The position numbers and the translations under genes are program-made. This document shows positions 9,312-17,775 of a DNA stretch of 64,000 nt, piece by piece (positions within the stretch are counted from its first letter, which is position 1; each line of letters starts with the position of its first letter). A model generated the notes under the pieces. The model saw only the letters and a list, made by a program, of their open reading frames with translations, was not told the origin of the DNA and searched no databases. Source of the stretch: Prosthecobacter sp. (GTDB taxonomy: Bacteria; Verrucomicrobiota; Verrucomicrobiia; Verrucomicrobiales; Verrucomicrobiaceae). Location: assembly GCA_019186985.1 (NCBI GenBank), contig JABARQ010000039.1:1-64000 (forward strand), in the 5' to 3' direction.

Positions 9312-10075
9312 AGCACCGTCGCGCGGAGGACACAGGACTGATCTTTGACTGGCACCGGAAGGAGGCCCGGGGCCCCTGGCTTGCCGCCTTCCTGCTGCTC
9401 ACCCTGTTCGGCATCGCCTCGCTTTTCATCATCTTCCGCATCGTCACCCCGGATGCTCCCAGGATGATCGCCAGGCCGCAGCAGATGATCCTGCTCAATC
9501 CGGAAGTGCCCGCCGAACGCGCCCTCATCCACCGGGCGATGGACCGCAGCTTCACCCTCCTCCCCAACGAATCCCCGACCTTCTCCTCGCTGCCTTCCGC
9601 AGCGGCGATTCCCGGCTTCCGCCCGGGCATCCGCGGCTACGAGATGAAACTGAAATCACCGGGCAGCCAGCGCGCCTCCAACGACGACAACGCCCCCCTG
9701 CCAGTGATGACCTTTGATGACATCCTGCCGCCCCTGCCGGTCGTTCTGCCCGCCGCCGCGGCTTCCGCCAAACCACGGTCGTCACTCAGGCTGCGCGTCA
9801 CCACCTCCTCTGGAAGAAAGCCCATCCCGCCCCCCTCCTGGCATGACATTCCCCTGACCGATCCTGAACGGGTCACCTTCCGCATCGGCATCGACCCCGG
9901 CGGCCGAGTTCAGATCGCCCTGCCCCTGAACTCCTCCGAGGATCCGGAGGTCATGGATCGTTTGCGCACCGCCATCACCGGCACGCGCTTTGAACCCGGT
10001 TCCGCAGGAGCCAGCGACCTGGAATGGGCTGAAGCCGGCTTCTATTGGGAGAGCCAAAAGGAGGACGCCCCATGA
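9308..10075 (+). CDS. TonB-like energy transducer candidate
   Basis: A 255-residue protein with a short cytoplasmic N-terminus, one membrane helix (about 24-46), a Pro/Ala-rich middle (for example DDILPPLPVVLP), and a compact C-terminal domain containing RVTFRIGIDPGGRVQ and a 'GTRFEPG' segment. This layout matches TonB: an anchor, an extended Pro-rich spacer and a periplasmic domain. Its position directly after exbBD, overlapping both neighbours by 4 bp, supports that role. I do not see a confident TonB C-terminal signature, so the function is inferred from layout and context. A TolA-like or unrelated periplasmic role is also possible. Confidence 0.55.
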   Translation: MKHRRAEDTGLIFDWHRKEARGPWLAAFLLLTLFGIASLFIIFRIVTPDAPRMIARPQQMILLNPEVPAERALIHRAMDRSFTLLPNESPTFSSLPSAAAIPGFRPGIRGYEMKLKSPGSQRASNDDNAPLPVMTFDDILPPLPVVLPAAAASAKPRSSLRLRVTTSSGRKPIPPPSWHDIPLTDPERVTFRIGIDPGGRVQIALPLNSSEDPEVMDRLRTAITGTRFEPGSAGASDLEWAEAGFYWESQKEDAP

Positions 10076-10311
10076 TCCGGCTGCACCTGGGTTCCCTCAT
10101 CGTCGTCGTGATGCTGCTCGGCGTCAGCCTGGTCGTCACCCTCTGGACATGGACCCTGTGGCGCGAACGGCGCCGCGAGATACGGCGTCGCCGCATCGCC
10201 ATCCAGTGCCGGATCTGCAACTGCAACTACCAGCCTGCAACCGCTTCCCCGACCAGTCAGTGTCCGGCCTGCGGCAGCCGCAACCAACGAGGCGCCCTGA
10301 ATCCAATCTGA
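10072..10311 (+). CDS. Small membrane protein with a four-cysteine zinc ribbon
   Basis: A 79-residue protein of unknown function. One membrane helix (about 6-26) is followed by a strongly basic segment (RERRREIRRRR) and a C-terminal zinc-ribbon-like pair, CRICNC followed by CPACGS. The ATG at 10072 overlaps the preceding stop by 4 bp and is preferred over an upstream in-frame start at 10045. Translational coupling to the TonB-like gene suggests a role in the same envelope system, perhaps a cytoplasm-facing regulatory or assembly factor; this is inference. No known family was recognised. Confidence 0.65.
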   Translation: MIRLHLGSLIVVVMLLGVSLVVTLWTWTLWRERRREIRRRRIAIQCRICNCNYQPATASPTSQCPACGSRNQRGALNPI

Positions 10312-10365
10312 GCGGACCTCCTGCCGGCGGCTCCTGTCACGCTTACTCCCCATTCTCAGTCCTTC

Positions 10366-10827
10366 ATGCTGAAGTCCGCCGTCATCACCGCCATCCTGGC
10401 CCGCCTCGACGCTGAACTGGAAGTACTGCTGCGCGGTGCCAGGGCCTCCTTTGCGGCGGCGACGGATCCGGACAGCAAGGCCGAGAACAAGTACGACACC
10501 CGCACGCTGGAGGCCTCCTATGTGGCACGCGGCCAGGCCCGCAGGGTCGCCGAACTCCAGGCCGCCCGACAGGATTTTGCCGCGCTCAACACCTCGCTTT
10601 CCGACTCGGTCCGCGCAGGATCCCTGGTTGAGCTCGGGCAGCAGGGCGCGAACGAACTTTATTTCATGGGCCCGGCCGAAGGCGGCCTGGAAGTCTCGGT
10701 GGAAGGCAGGGAGGTGATGGTCATCACGCCCGCATCACCCCTGGGCTCCCGGCTCATGGGGGCCAGGGCGGGTGATGACGTCCCCCTTCCCTCCGGCCGC
10801 AGGGCGCGCCTCCTGCAGGTGCATTGA
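10366..10827 (+). CDS. GreA/GreB-like C-terminal-domain protein
   Basis: A 153-residue cytoplasmic protein. The N-terminal half is helical and contains SKAENKYDTRTLEASY, a conserved block in a family annotated as GreA-related. The C-terminal half has an FKBP-like Gre domain, with VMVITPASPLG and a terminal ARAGDDVPL segment similar to the end of GreA. The true GreA coiled-coil finger with its acidic tip is not obvious, so classical transcript-cleavage activity is uncertain. It follows the zinc-ribbon gene after 54 bp and ends 4 bp from the convergent helicase gene. Confidence 0.7.
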   Translation: MLKSAVITAILARLDAELEVLLRGARASFAAATDPDSKAENKYDTRTLEASYVARGQARRVAELQAARQDFAALNTSLSDSVRAGSLVELGQQGANELYFMGPAEGGLEVSVEGREVMVITPASPLGSRLMGARAGDDVPLPSGRRARLLQVH

Positions 10828-10831
10828 ACGC

Positions 10832-12838
10832 TCAGCCGTCCGCCAGCATCGCCTTGAGGCCTGCGAAGAAATTCGTCGTCTCCTCCTGCCCCACGGCCTC
10901 GTTCATGTGGCGGCTGTAGTCGATCTCATGAACATGCGTCCGGTCCAGCTCCTTGAGAAACGGGCTTGGCAGCTCCGTCTGCGGCTTGCCCCATTTGACG
11001 CGTGTCCGCACGAAGCTGATGGTCAGCTTCTGCCTTGCCCGGGTGATGCCCACGTAAAAAAGCCGGCGCTCCTCGTCCACCCTTCCCTCCTCATAGCTGC
11101 GCTTGTGCGGCAGGATTCCCTGCTCAAGCCCGGGAAGATAGACGACGGGAAACTCCAGCCCCTTGCTGGCATGCATGGTGATCAGGCAGACCCCCTTCTT
11201 CTTCTCAATGTCGTCCTTCTCCTCGCGCTCGTCATTGAGCGTGATCTCGTCCAGGAAGCCCGCCAGTCCGTCCCTGCGGTTGCGTTCGTCATAGCTGGCG
11301 ACCTGCTTCACCAGCTCCTTGAGACCGTTGTCCCAGGCGTTGTAGTCCTCCGGCGTCTTCGCCAGCTTCTGAAGATACTCACGGTAGCCCGTCTCCAGGA
11401 TGAGATGCTCGGCAAGCTCGGCCAGCATGACGCCCTCGCCCTGCGCCGACGCCGCATACTTGCTGATCATCGCCGTGAAGCCGCGGATCGCCGTGCGCGC
11501 CTTCTCGGGAATCTGCCGCAGGAAGTCCTCGTCACACAGCGCCACCCAGACGCTGTGATGCTTCTCCATCGACCGGTCCCTCGCCAGCTCGGCCGTGGCG
11601 TTGCCGATGCCGCGCGTCGGCGTGTTGAGCACGCGCAGCAGGGCGATGTCGTCATGCGGATTGTGCAGGATCGTCAGGTAGGCCACGATGTCCTTCACCT
11701 CCCGGCGGTCAAAGAAGCTGCGCGCCCCGATGACGCGGTAGGGGATCTTGCGCTGGCGGAAGGCCTGCTCCAGGACACGGCTCTGCTCATTCGTCCGGAA
11801 CAGGACCGCAAAGTTGTCGTAGGGCTCCTTGTCGGCGTAAAAGGCGCGCTCAATCTCCTTGGAGATCATGTCCGCCTCCTCCTTGTCATCCTGCACGGCG
11901 ACGAGGCGCACCGGTGCGCTGCCGGTGTTGCGGCTCCACAGGCTCTTCGGACGGCGGCCCGCGTTGTTTTTGATCAGGCTGTTCGCCGTGTGCAGAATGG
12001 GCGTGGTCGAGCGGTAGTTCTCCTCCAGCTTCACCACCGTGGGATTCGGGAAGAAGTCCTCAAACTGCGTGATGTTGGTGATCTCCGCGCCGCGCCAGCC
12101 GTAGATCGACTGGTCGTCGTCGCCCACGACGCAGACGTTGTAGGGAGCCGGCACCAGGGCGCGCAGCAGACGCATCTGCAGGGAGTTCGTGTCCTGGAAC
12201 TCGTCCACCATCACGAACTTGTGCCGTCGGTGCAGCACGGAGCGCACGTCGTCGTTCTTCTCCAGAAGCTCGACCCCCAGGCACAGCAGGTCGTCAAAGT
12301 CCATGGCGTTGAGCGCACGCATCTCGTTCGAATAGCGCTCGGCCACCGCCGCGTAGATGTCCTCCTTCGGATCGCCCAGGCTTTCTCCATAATTCTTGGC
12401 CTTGCTCATGCGTGACAGCACGGCCTGCGGATCCAGCGTCTCCTCCTTCACCAGCAGGTCCTTCATCGCCCGCTTCATCAGGCTGATCTGCTCGTTCTGC
12501 GAATAGATCACGAAGTTCTGCTTGTAGCCGACCTTCGGGGCGAACTCTCGCAGCAGCCGCGCGCAGAAGGCATGGAAGGTGCCCAGCACAACCTTCTTGC
12601 CGGCGCCGTCGCGGCACATGTCCTTCACGCGCTCCCGCATCTCCGCCGCCGCCTTGTTGGTGAAGGTCACGGCCAGGATGTGCTCCGGCTTGATGCCCTC
12701 GTTGATCATGTAGGCGATGCGGGCGGTGACGACGCGCGTCTTGCCCGTGCCCGCTCCGGCGAGGATCAGCAGCGGCCCGTGGATGTGGGTGGCCGCCTGA
12801 CGCTGCTGGGGGTTGAGTGTGCCGGTGAATCCGCTCAT
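10832..12838 (-). CDS. UvrD/Rep/PcrA-type ATP-dependent DNA helicase
   Basis: A superfamily 1A 3'-5' helicase of 668 residues, expected to act in repair and replication restart. It has Walker A AGAGTGKT (27-34), motif Ia with TFTNKAAAEM, Walker B as DEFQDTN, motif III GDDDQSIYGWRGA, motif IV LEENYRST, motif V MHASKGLEFP and motif VI YVGITRARQKL. It is somewhat shorter than PcrA/UvrD (about 720), lacking much of the C-terminal tail, and is closer in size to Rep. ATG at 12838 was chosen because GGGG lies 7 nt upstream; an ATG at 12844 and a GTG at 12901 are alternatives. The divergent neighbour starts at 12926. Confidence 0.93.
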   Translation of the reverse strand: MSGFTGTLNPQQRQAATHIHGPLLILAGAGTGKTRVVTARIAYMINEGIKPEHILAVTFTNKAAAEMRERVKDMCRDGAGKKVVLGTFHAFCARLLREFAPKVGYKQNFVIYSQNEQISLMKRAMKDLLVKEETLDPQAVLSRMSKAKNYGESLGDPKEDIYAAVAERYSNEMRALNAMDFDDLLCLGVELLEKNDDVRSVLHRRHKFVMVDEFQDTNSLQMRLLRALVPAPYNVCVVGDDDQSIYGWRGAEITNITQFEDFFPNPTVVKLEENYRSTTPILHTANSLIKNNAGRRPKSLWSRNTGSAPVRLVAVQDDKEEADMISKEIERAFYADKEPYDNFAVLFRTNEQSRVLEQAFRQRKIPYRVIGARSFFDRREVKDIVAYLTILHNPHDDIALLRVLNTPTRGIGNATAELARDRSMEKHHSVWVALCDEDFLRQIPEKARTAIRGFTAMISKYAASAQGEGVMLAELAEHLILETGYREYLQKLAKTPEDYNAWDNGLKELVKQVASYDERNRRDGLAGFLDEITLNDEREEKDDIEKKKGVCLITMHASKGLEFPVVYLPGLEQGILPHKRSYEEGRVDEERRLFYVGITRARQKLTISFVRTRVKWGKPQTELPSPFLKELDRTHVHEIDYSRHMNEAVGQEETTNFFAGLKAMLADG

Positions 12839-12925
12839 GAACATGCCCCGATTGGAGGGCGCGAACCGGGTTTCAAGGACGAAGTCGGAAACAAAATTCA
12901 CTCCCCGGAACGTTTGTGTTTGACC

Positions 12926-14776
12926 ATGTCACGCCACCTCCCGCCGCCCCTGCGGCTGATCGTCCTGCTCTGCCTCTCCGCCTCCCTGCTCCATGCCCAG
13001 GAAAAGCCGGAGGTGCTCGTCGAAACCGACGTCATGGTGACGATGTCGGACGGTGTCAGGCTGGCCACCGACATCTACCGGCCCGCCGGTGACAACGGCC
13101 GCCTGCCGGTCATCCTGACCCGCACGCCCTACGGCAAGAAGGGTTCGAAAAAGCACGGTGAATACTTCGCCCGTCATGGTTATGCCTTCGTCGCCCAGGA
13201 CACGCGCGGACGATACGCCAGCGAAGGCGTCTGGCACTGGATGACCGATGACGGCAATGATGGCGCCGACTGCGCACGCTGGATCATCGCCCAGCCCTGG
13301 AGCGATGGAAAAATCGGCATGTTGGGCACCAGCTACGTCGGCGGAACCCAGCACGCCATGGCCCTGGCCAAGGCGCCCGGACTGGCCACGGTCATCCCCG
13401 TGGACGCCGTCTCCAACTGCGGCGTGCAGTCCATGCGCAACGCCGGTGCCTTTGAAATGCGGTTCTGGAACTGGATCATGCTCAACGCCGGCCGCGGCAG
13501 CAACGCCGCCCAGGACCCCGGCACCGAGGCCGCCCTGAAGGAGATGGCGGACAACCGTCTCAGCTACCTGCCCCACCTGCCCCTGCGGCACGGGCTCACC
13601 CCGCTGAAGCTGGCCCCGGAATACGAGGACTGGCTCATCAAGGCCATGCGTCATGGAGCGGACGATGATTTCTGGCGGCAGAACAACATCATCGACCATG
13701 CCGCCGACTACAAGGACATCCCCGTCTACCTGGTCGGAGGCTGGTACGACTCCTGGGCCGGCAACACCACGGCGAACTTCCGAGCCCTCACCCCGGCGCT
13801 TAAAAGCGATGTGTTCCTCATCATGGGCCCGTGGATCCACGGCCAGCAGTCCAAGAGCAGTCATGGCCAGGTGGACTTCGGCCCCGAAGCCGCCATCTCC
13901 GACGAGCTGGCCTGGCGGCTGGAGTGGTATGACCATGCCCTGAAGGGAAAAACCAACAGCGTGGGCAAAAGCGCGCCCTTCGCCCGCAAGGTCCGCTACT
14001 TCACCATGGGCACGGGCGATGCCGGCAGAACCGACCAGGGCCTGCTCCGTCATGGCGGAGAGTGGCATGACTCCGACACCTGGCCGCCCGAGGGCAGCCG
14101 GCCAACGTCCTACTACCTCGGCTCAAACGGCCGGCTTTCGACCAGCCCGCAGCAGGGCAGCTCCAGCTACGTCTTCGACCCGCGCCAGCCGGTGCCAACG
14201 ATCGGCGGAAACATCTCCAGCGGCGACGGCATCATGCTCCAGGGCGCCTGGGACCAGCGCGGCGGCCCCCATGTCTGGAACTGGCAGCAGCCCCTGCCCC
14301 TCTCCTCCCGCAACGACATCCTCGTCTTTCAAACGGAGCCGCTGCAGGCCGACCTTGAAATCACGGGCGAGCTGGAGGTGAGGCTCTGGGTCTCCTCCGA
14401 CTGCGTGGACACCGACTTCACGGCGAAACTGGTGGACGTGCATCCACCTTCACCGCACTGGCCCGGCGGCTTCGACCTGAACATCACCGACGGCATCTGC
14501 CGTGCACGCTTCCGCGACTCGTTGAAGAAGGAGAAGCTGCTGGAGCCCGGGAAGGCCCACCCGCTCACCATCCGGCTTTACCCAACCAGCAATGTGTTCA
14601 AAAAGGGCCACCGTCTGCGGCTCGACATCAGCAGCAGCAACTTCCCGCGCTTTGACGTCAATCCCAACACCGGCGAACCCCTCCAGCAGCACCGGCGGAT
14701 GCAGACGGCGGTGAACACGGTCCTTCATGACGCGGACCACCCGTCCCACATCGTGCTGCCGGTGATGCAGCGGTGA
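12926..14776 (+). CDS. Exported CocE/NonD-family alpha/beta hydrolase (X-Pro dipeptidyl-peptidase fold)
   Basis: A 616-residue secreted hydrolase. The signal peptide ends near Ala24 (LLHAQ). The serine-hydrolase triad of the CocE family is visible: nucleophile Ser136 in LGTSYVGG, Asp275 in GGWYDSWAG and His305 in GPWIHGQQ. The C-terminal half (about 370-610) is the jelly-roll domain of X-Pro dipeptidyl-peptidase/cocaine-esterase proteins. Members hydrolyse ester or amide bonds, including beta-lactam acyl groups; the natural substrate here is unknown. The ATG at 12926 lies directly before the signal peptide. Its stop codon abuts the stop of the convergent cytochrome gene with no gap. Confidence 0.88.
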   Translation: MSRHLPPPLRLIVLLCLSASLLHAQEKPEVLVETDVMVTMSDGVRLATDIYRPAGDNGRLPVILTRTPYGKKGSKKHGEYFARHGYAFVAQDTRGRYASEGVWHWMTDDGNDGADCARWIIAQPWSDGKIGMLGTSYVGGTQHAMALAKAPGLATVIPVDAVSNCGVQSMRNAGAFEMRFWNWIMLNAGRGSNAAQDPGTEAALKEMADNRLSYLPHLPLRHGLTPLKLAPEYEDWLIKAMRHGADDDFWRQNNIIDHAADYKDIPVYLVGGWYDSWAGNTTANFRALTPALKSDVFLIMGPWIHGQQSKSSHGQVDFGPEAAISDELAWRLEWYDHALKGKTNSVGKSAPFARKVRYFTMGTGDAGRTDQGLLRHGGEWHDSDTWPPEGSRPTSYYLGSNGRLSTSPQQGSSSYVFDPRQPVPTIGGNISSGDGIMLQGAWDQRGGPHVWNWQQPLPLSSRNDILVFQTEPLQADLEITGELEVRLWVSSDCVDTDFTAKLVDVHPPSPHWPGGFDLNITDGICRARFRDSLKKEKLLEPGKAHPLTIRLYPTSNVFKKGHRLRLDISSSNFPRFDVNPNTGEPLQQHRRMQTAVNTVLHDADHPSHIVLPVMQR

Positions 14777-17710
14777 CTACTCCTTGGTGATCGTCTCGTC
14801 CAGGTTCAGCAGGGCGCGCGCGACCACGGTCATCGGCGCCAGCGCCTCCGCCTCAGCCGCCTGCTTCTGCTGGTTGAGCAGGTTCATCAGCACCGACATC
14901 TCCCGGGCATTTGGACGTCGCAGCGTGCATAGCCGGAAGCCATGCTCAATGGCGGTCTTGTCATCACCGCCACCCGCCTTGATCATGCGTGCGGCCAGAT
15001 GATCGGCCGCCTCCAGGCTCAGGGTTTCGTTGAGCGTCATCAGGGCCTGCAGCGGCGTGTTGCTGCGGGCACGCCGGATGCAGCTCGCCTCGCCATTCGG
15101 CACGTCAAAGGTGCTTAGAAAGGGATAGGGCGTGCTGCGGCGGCGGAAGACATAGACGCTGCGACGATACTTCTGGTCCGACTCCTCCACCTTCCAGGGA
15201 AAGGGCGCATAGCTGACCGGCTTCTGGAAAAGATACTCCGGCGCGGGAGGCATGACCCCACGGCCTCCGATCTCCTCCTTGAGCAGGCCGCTGACCGCCA
15301 GCTGAATGTCACGGACGATCTCCCCCTCGACCCGGAAGCGCGGACCGCGGGCCAGCAGCCGGTTGTAAGGATCCTTTTCGAGCAGCGCAGGGGTGACACG
15401 GCTGTCCTGCTGATAAGTCTGGCTGGTGACGATCAGACGCTGCAGGTGCTTGATGCTCCAGCCATGGTCCATGAATTCGCAGGCCAGCCAGTCGAGCAGT
15501 TCCGGATGGCTGGGCTTCGCGCCCTGCGTGCCGAAATCCTCGGGCGTCTCCACCAGCCCGGTGCCGAAGTAGGCCTGCCAGACGCGGTTCACAAAGGCGC
15601 GCGCCGTGGTCGGTGCATCCCTTGAAACCAGCCATTTCGCAAACGTCAGCCGGGAACCATCCGCTGTTTTCGGCAGCGGGTTCAGAATGGCCGGCACGCC
15701 GGCGTTGACCTTGTCACCCGGCTTCAGGAAGTCGCCGCGCTTGAGCACGCTGGTCATGCGCGGCTGGTCACGGGCGTCGAGCACCAGCGTCGTCGTGCCC
15801 TCCGGGTGCTGCCGCCACAGGGCTTCAATCTCGTCGTTCACCGGCTTCCACTCGGCGACGGTGGAGCGATACACGGCAAAGGCCGGCTTGTTGCCATAAA
15901 GCGGGTCCGCCTCGGCCTCTGCGGATTCCGAGGCGCTGATGCGGTAGCGTCCGAGGTTCATCGTCTGAAGGTCGTCGCTGTTCCAGCCGCCGTGCTTCAT
16001 GCTCAGCCCGATCGTCAGCTCCGAGGCATCCGTGACCTCGACCGGCTTCTCCAGCACAAACACGGCGTTGCGCGGCACGTTGCGGCGGCCCGGGCCGGCG
16101 TCGATGCCCCAGGCCGTCTCCGCCCTGCCATCGATCGCGTAGGCGACCGGCCCCGTCACGCGCTTGTCCTTCGCCGCGTCCTGATCCCTGGCAAAGGCCT
16201 CCAGCGGCGTGTTTTCGGGCTCGCCAAAGTCGGCCGTGGCGCGAACAAACTTCAGCGGCACCTGCCTGCCGTCCACCTTCATCGTGGCGTTGAACTCCGT
16301 GAGCGCCGCCGTGCCCTTCTGTGAACGTCCCGGCCCGTAGGCGGGAAGGTTGGGGTCGTTCATCAGCTCCAGCCTGAAGGAGGCGATCTTCAGAGGAGCC
16401 CCCTGCCTCACCATGAACTTGACCTCGCTTTTGGTTGGGGCGTAGCCCTGGGCCAGGATGCTGCCGTCAGGCTGGCGCAGGGCCTTCTCTCCGCCGCTCG
16501 GATCATCCTCAAATTTCAACGTGGTCCATTTCGGCTGCGGCCGGATGGACTTCCGCCATTCCTCCATGCGCTGCTCCCAGCCGGGATTCCCATGCTTCAG
16601 CTTCTCCTCCAGGCTGCGGACGCCGGAGAGGACCTGCGAACGCCGCATCTGCTCCGGAGCGGTGTAGACCACGCGCCATGGCTCGTTGTCGTTGTTCAGG
16701 AAGGCGAACATCCGGTAGTACTCCTCCTGGGTGACCGGGTCATATTTGTGGTCATGGCACTGCACGCAGCCGATGCTGAGCCCCAGGATGCTTTTGCCGA
16801 TGGTGTCCATGCGGTCGAACATGGCCTCCATGCGGAACTGCTCGGGATCGACCCCTCCCTCCTCGTTGATCATGGAGTTGCGCAGGAAGCCGGTGGCCAC
16901 GACCTCGTCCTGCCCCGCGCCGGGCAGCTGGTCGCCGGCGATCTGCTGGATGATGAACTGGTCATAGGGCAGGTCACGGTTGAAGGCCTTGATCACCCAG
17001 TCACGATAGAACCAGATGAAGCGCATGGGGTCCTTCTCGTAGCCGTTGGAGTCGGCGTAATGCGCCGCATCCAGCCAGTGCCGGCCCCAGCGTTCGCCAT
17101 AATGAGGCGAGTCCAGCAGCTCGTCGACCAGGGCTCCGTAATCCTTGCCCGCGGCCTCAGGCGGCGGAGGCAGACCGACAAGGTCAAGGTGGAGCCGCCG
17201 AACCAATTTTTCTGCAGACGCCCTTGGCGACGGCTTCAGCCCCTCCCTGGCGAGACGATCCTGGATGAAAGCGTCAACGGGGTTCATTCCAGGCCTGCCG
17301 GGAACCGGCGGCTTCACCGGCGGCCTGAAGGCCCAGTGATCCGTCTTTTTCTCCAGCTTCACGCTGGCGCTCTCGGGCCATGGCGCACCGGCGTCGATCC
17401 AGGCCTTGATCACCGCAATCTCGTCATCCGAAAGCGGGTCGCCCTTGCGCGGCATGCGCAGCTTCGGGTTCCTTCCCTCAATCGCATGAACCAGGGCTGA
17501 ATCCGCAGCATGTCCGGGCTTGATCGCCACGCCAAAGTCGCCGCCCTTCAGCGCGCTGGGCTTGTGATCGAGCCTGAAGGCCGCCTCCTGCTTGCCCGAG
17601 CCATGGCAGGAATAACAATGTTCACGCAGGATCGGCTGGACGTCTTTGATGAAATCAACCGCCATTACGGGCAGGGCGGCGGCTAGGAAACTGGCGAATG
17701 CTTTCAGCAT
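14777..17710 (-). CDS. Planctomycete-type cytochrome c / DUF1549 / DUF1553 protein
   Basis: A 977-residue exported protein with the domain order typical of PVC bacteria: signal peptide (about 1-17), PSCyt1 cytochrome c domain with haem-binding CYSCH (Cys32, Cys35, His36), DUF1549 (PSCyt2) at about 140-350, and DUF1553 (PSD1) at about 690-950. A middle insert (about 400-640) includes a carbohydrate-binding or jelly-roll-like segment. Such proteins are usually partnered with a DUF1501 sulfatase-like gene and are linked to polysaccharide use, but the reaction is not established. No DUF1501 gene is adjacent here. Confidence 0.92.
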   Translation of the reverse strand: MLKAFASFLAAALPVMAVDFIKDVQPILREHCYSCHGSGKQEAAFRLDHKPSALKGGDFGVAIKPGHAADSALVHAIEGRNPKLRMPRKGDPLSDDEIAVIKAWIDAGAPWPESASVKLEKKTDHWAFRPPVKPPVPGRPGMNPVDAFIQDRLAREGLKPSPRASAEKLVRRLHLDLVGLPPPPEAAGKDYGALVDELLDSPHYGERWGRHWLDAAHYADSNGYEKDPMRFIWFYRDWVIKAFNRDLPYDQFIIQQIAGDQLPGAGQDEVVATGFLRNSMINEEGGVDPEQFRMEAMFDRMDTIGKSILGLSIGCVQCHDHKYDPVTQEEYYRMFAFLNNDNEPWRVVYTAPEQMRRSQVLSGVRSLEEKLKHGNPGWEQRMEEWRKSIRPQPKWTTLKFEDDPSGGEKALRQPDGSILAQGYAPTKSEVKFMVRQGAPLKIASFRLELMNDPNLPAYGPGRSQKGTAALTEFNATMKVDGRQVPLKFVRATADFGEPENTPLEAFARDQDAAKDKRVTGPVAYAIDGRAETAWGIDAGPGRRNVPRNAVFVLEKPVEVTDASELTIGLSMKHGGWNSDDLQTMNLGRYRISASESAEAEADPLYGNKPAFAVYRSTVAEWKPVNDEIEALWRQHPEGTTTLVLDARDQPRMTSVLKRGDFLKPGDKVNAGVPAILNPLPKTADGSRLTFAKWLVSRDAPTTARAFVNRVWQAYFGTGLVETPEDFGTQGAKPSHPELLDWLACEFMDHGWSIKHLQRLIVTSQTYQQDSRVTPALLEKDPYNRLLARGPRFRVEGEIVRDIQLAVSGLLKEEIGGRGVMPPAPEYLFQKPVSYAPFPWKVEESDQKYRRSVYVFRRRSTPYPFLSTFDVPNGEASCIRRARSNTPLQALMTLNETLSLEAADHLAARMIKAGGGDDKTAIEHGFRLCTLRRPNAREMSVLMNLLNQQKQAAEAEALAPMTVVARALLNLDETITKE

Positions 17711-17775
17711 GGCGATGAATACGCAGCCTTGAATGGAATCTCATCCACACCGGCATGGAGGATTCGGCACAGGCC

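Noticed and set aside
10772-12415. 547-codon ORF on the plus strand opposite the helicase
   Set aside because: Leu/Val/Gly-rich antisense translation without motifs; the minus strand carries all SF1 helicase motifs.
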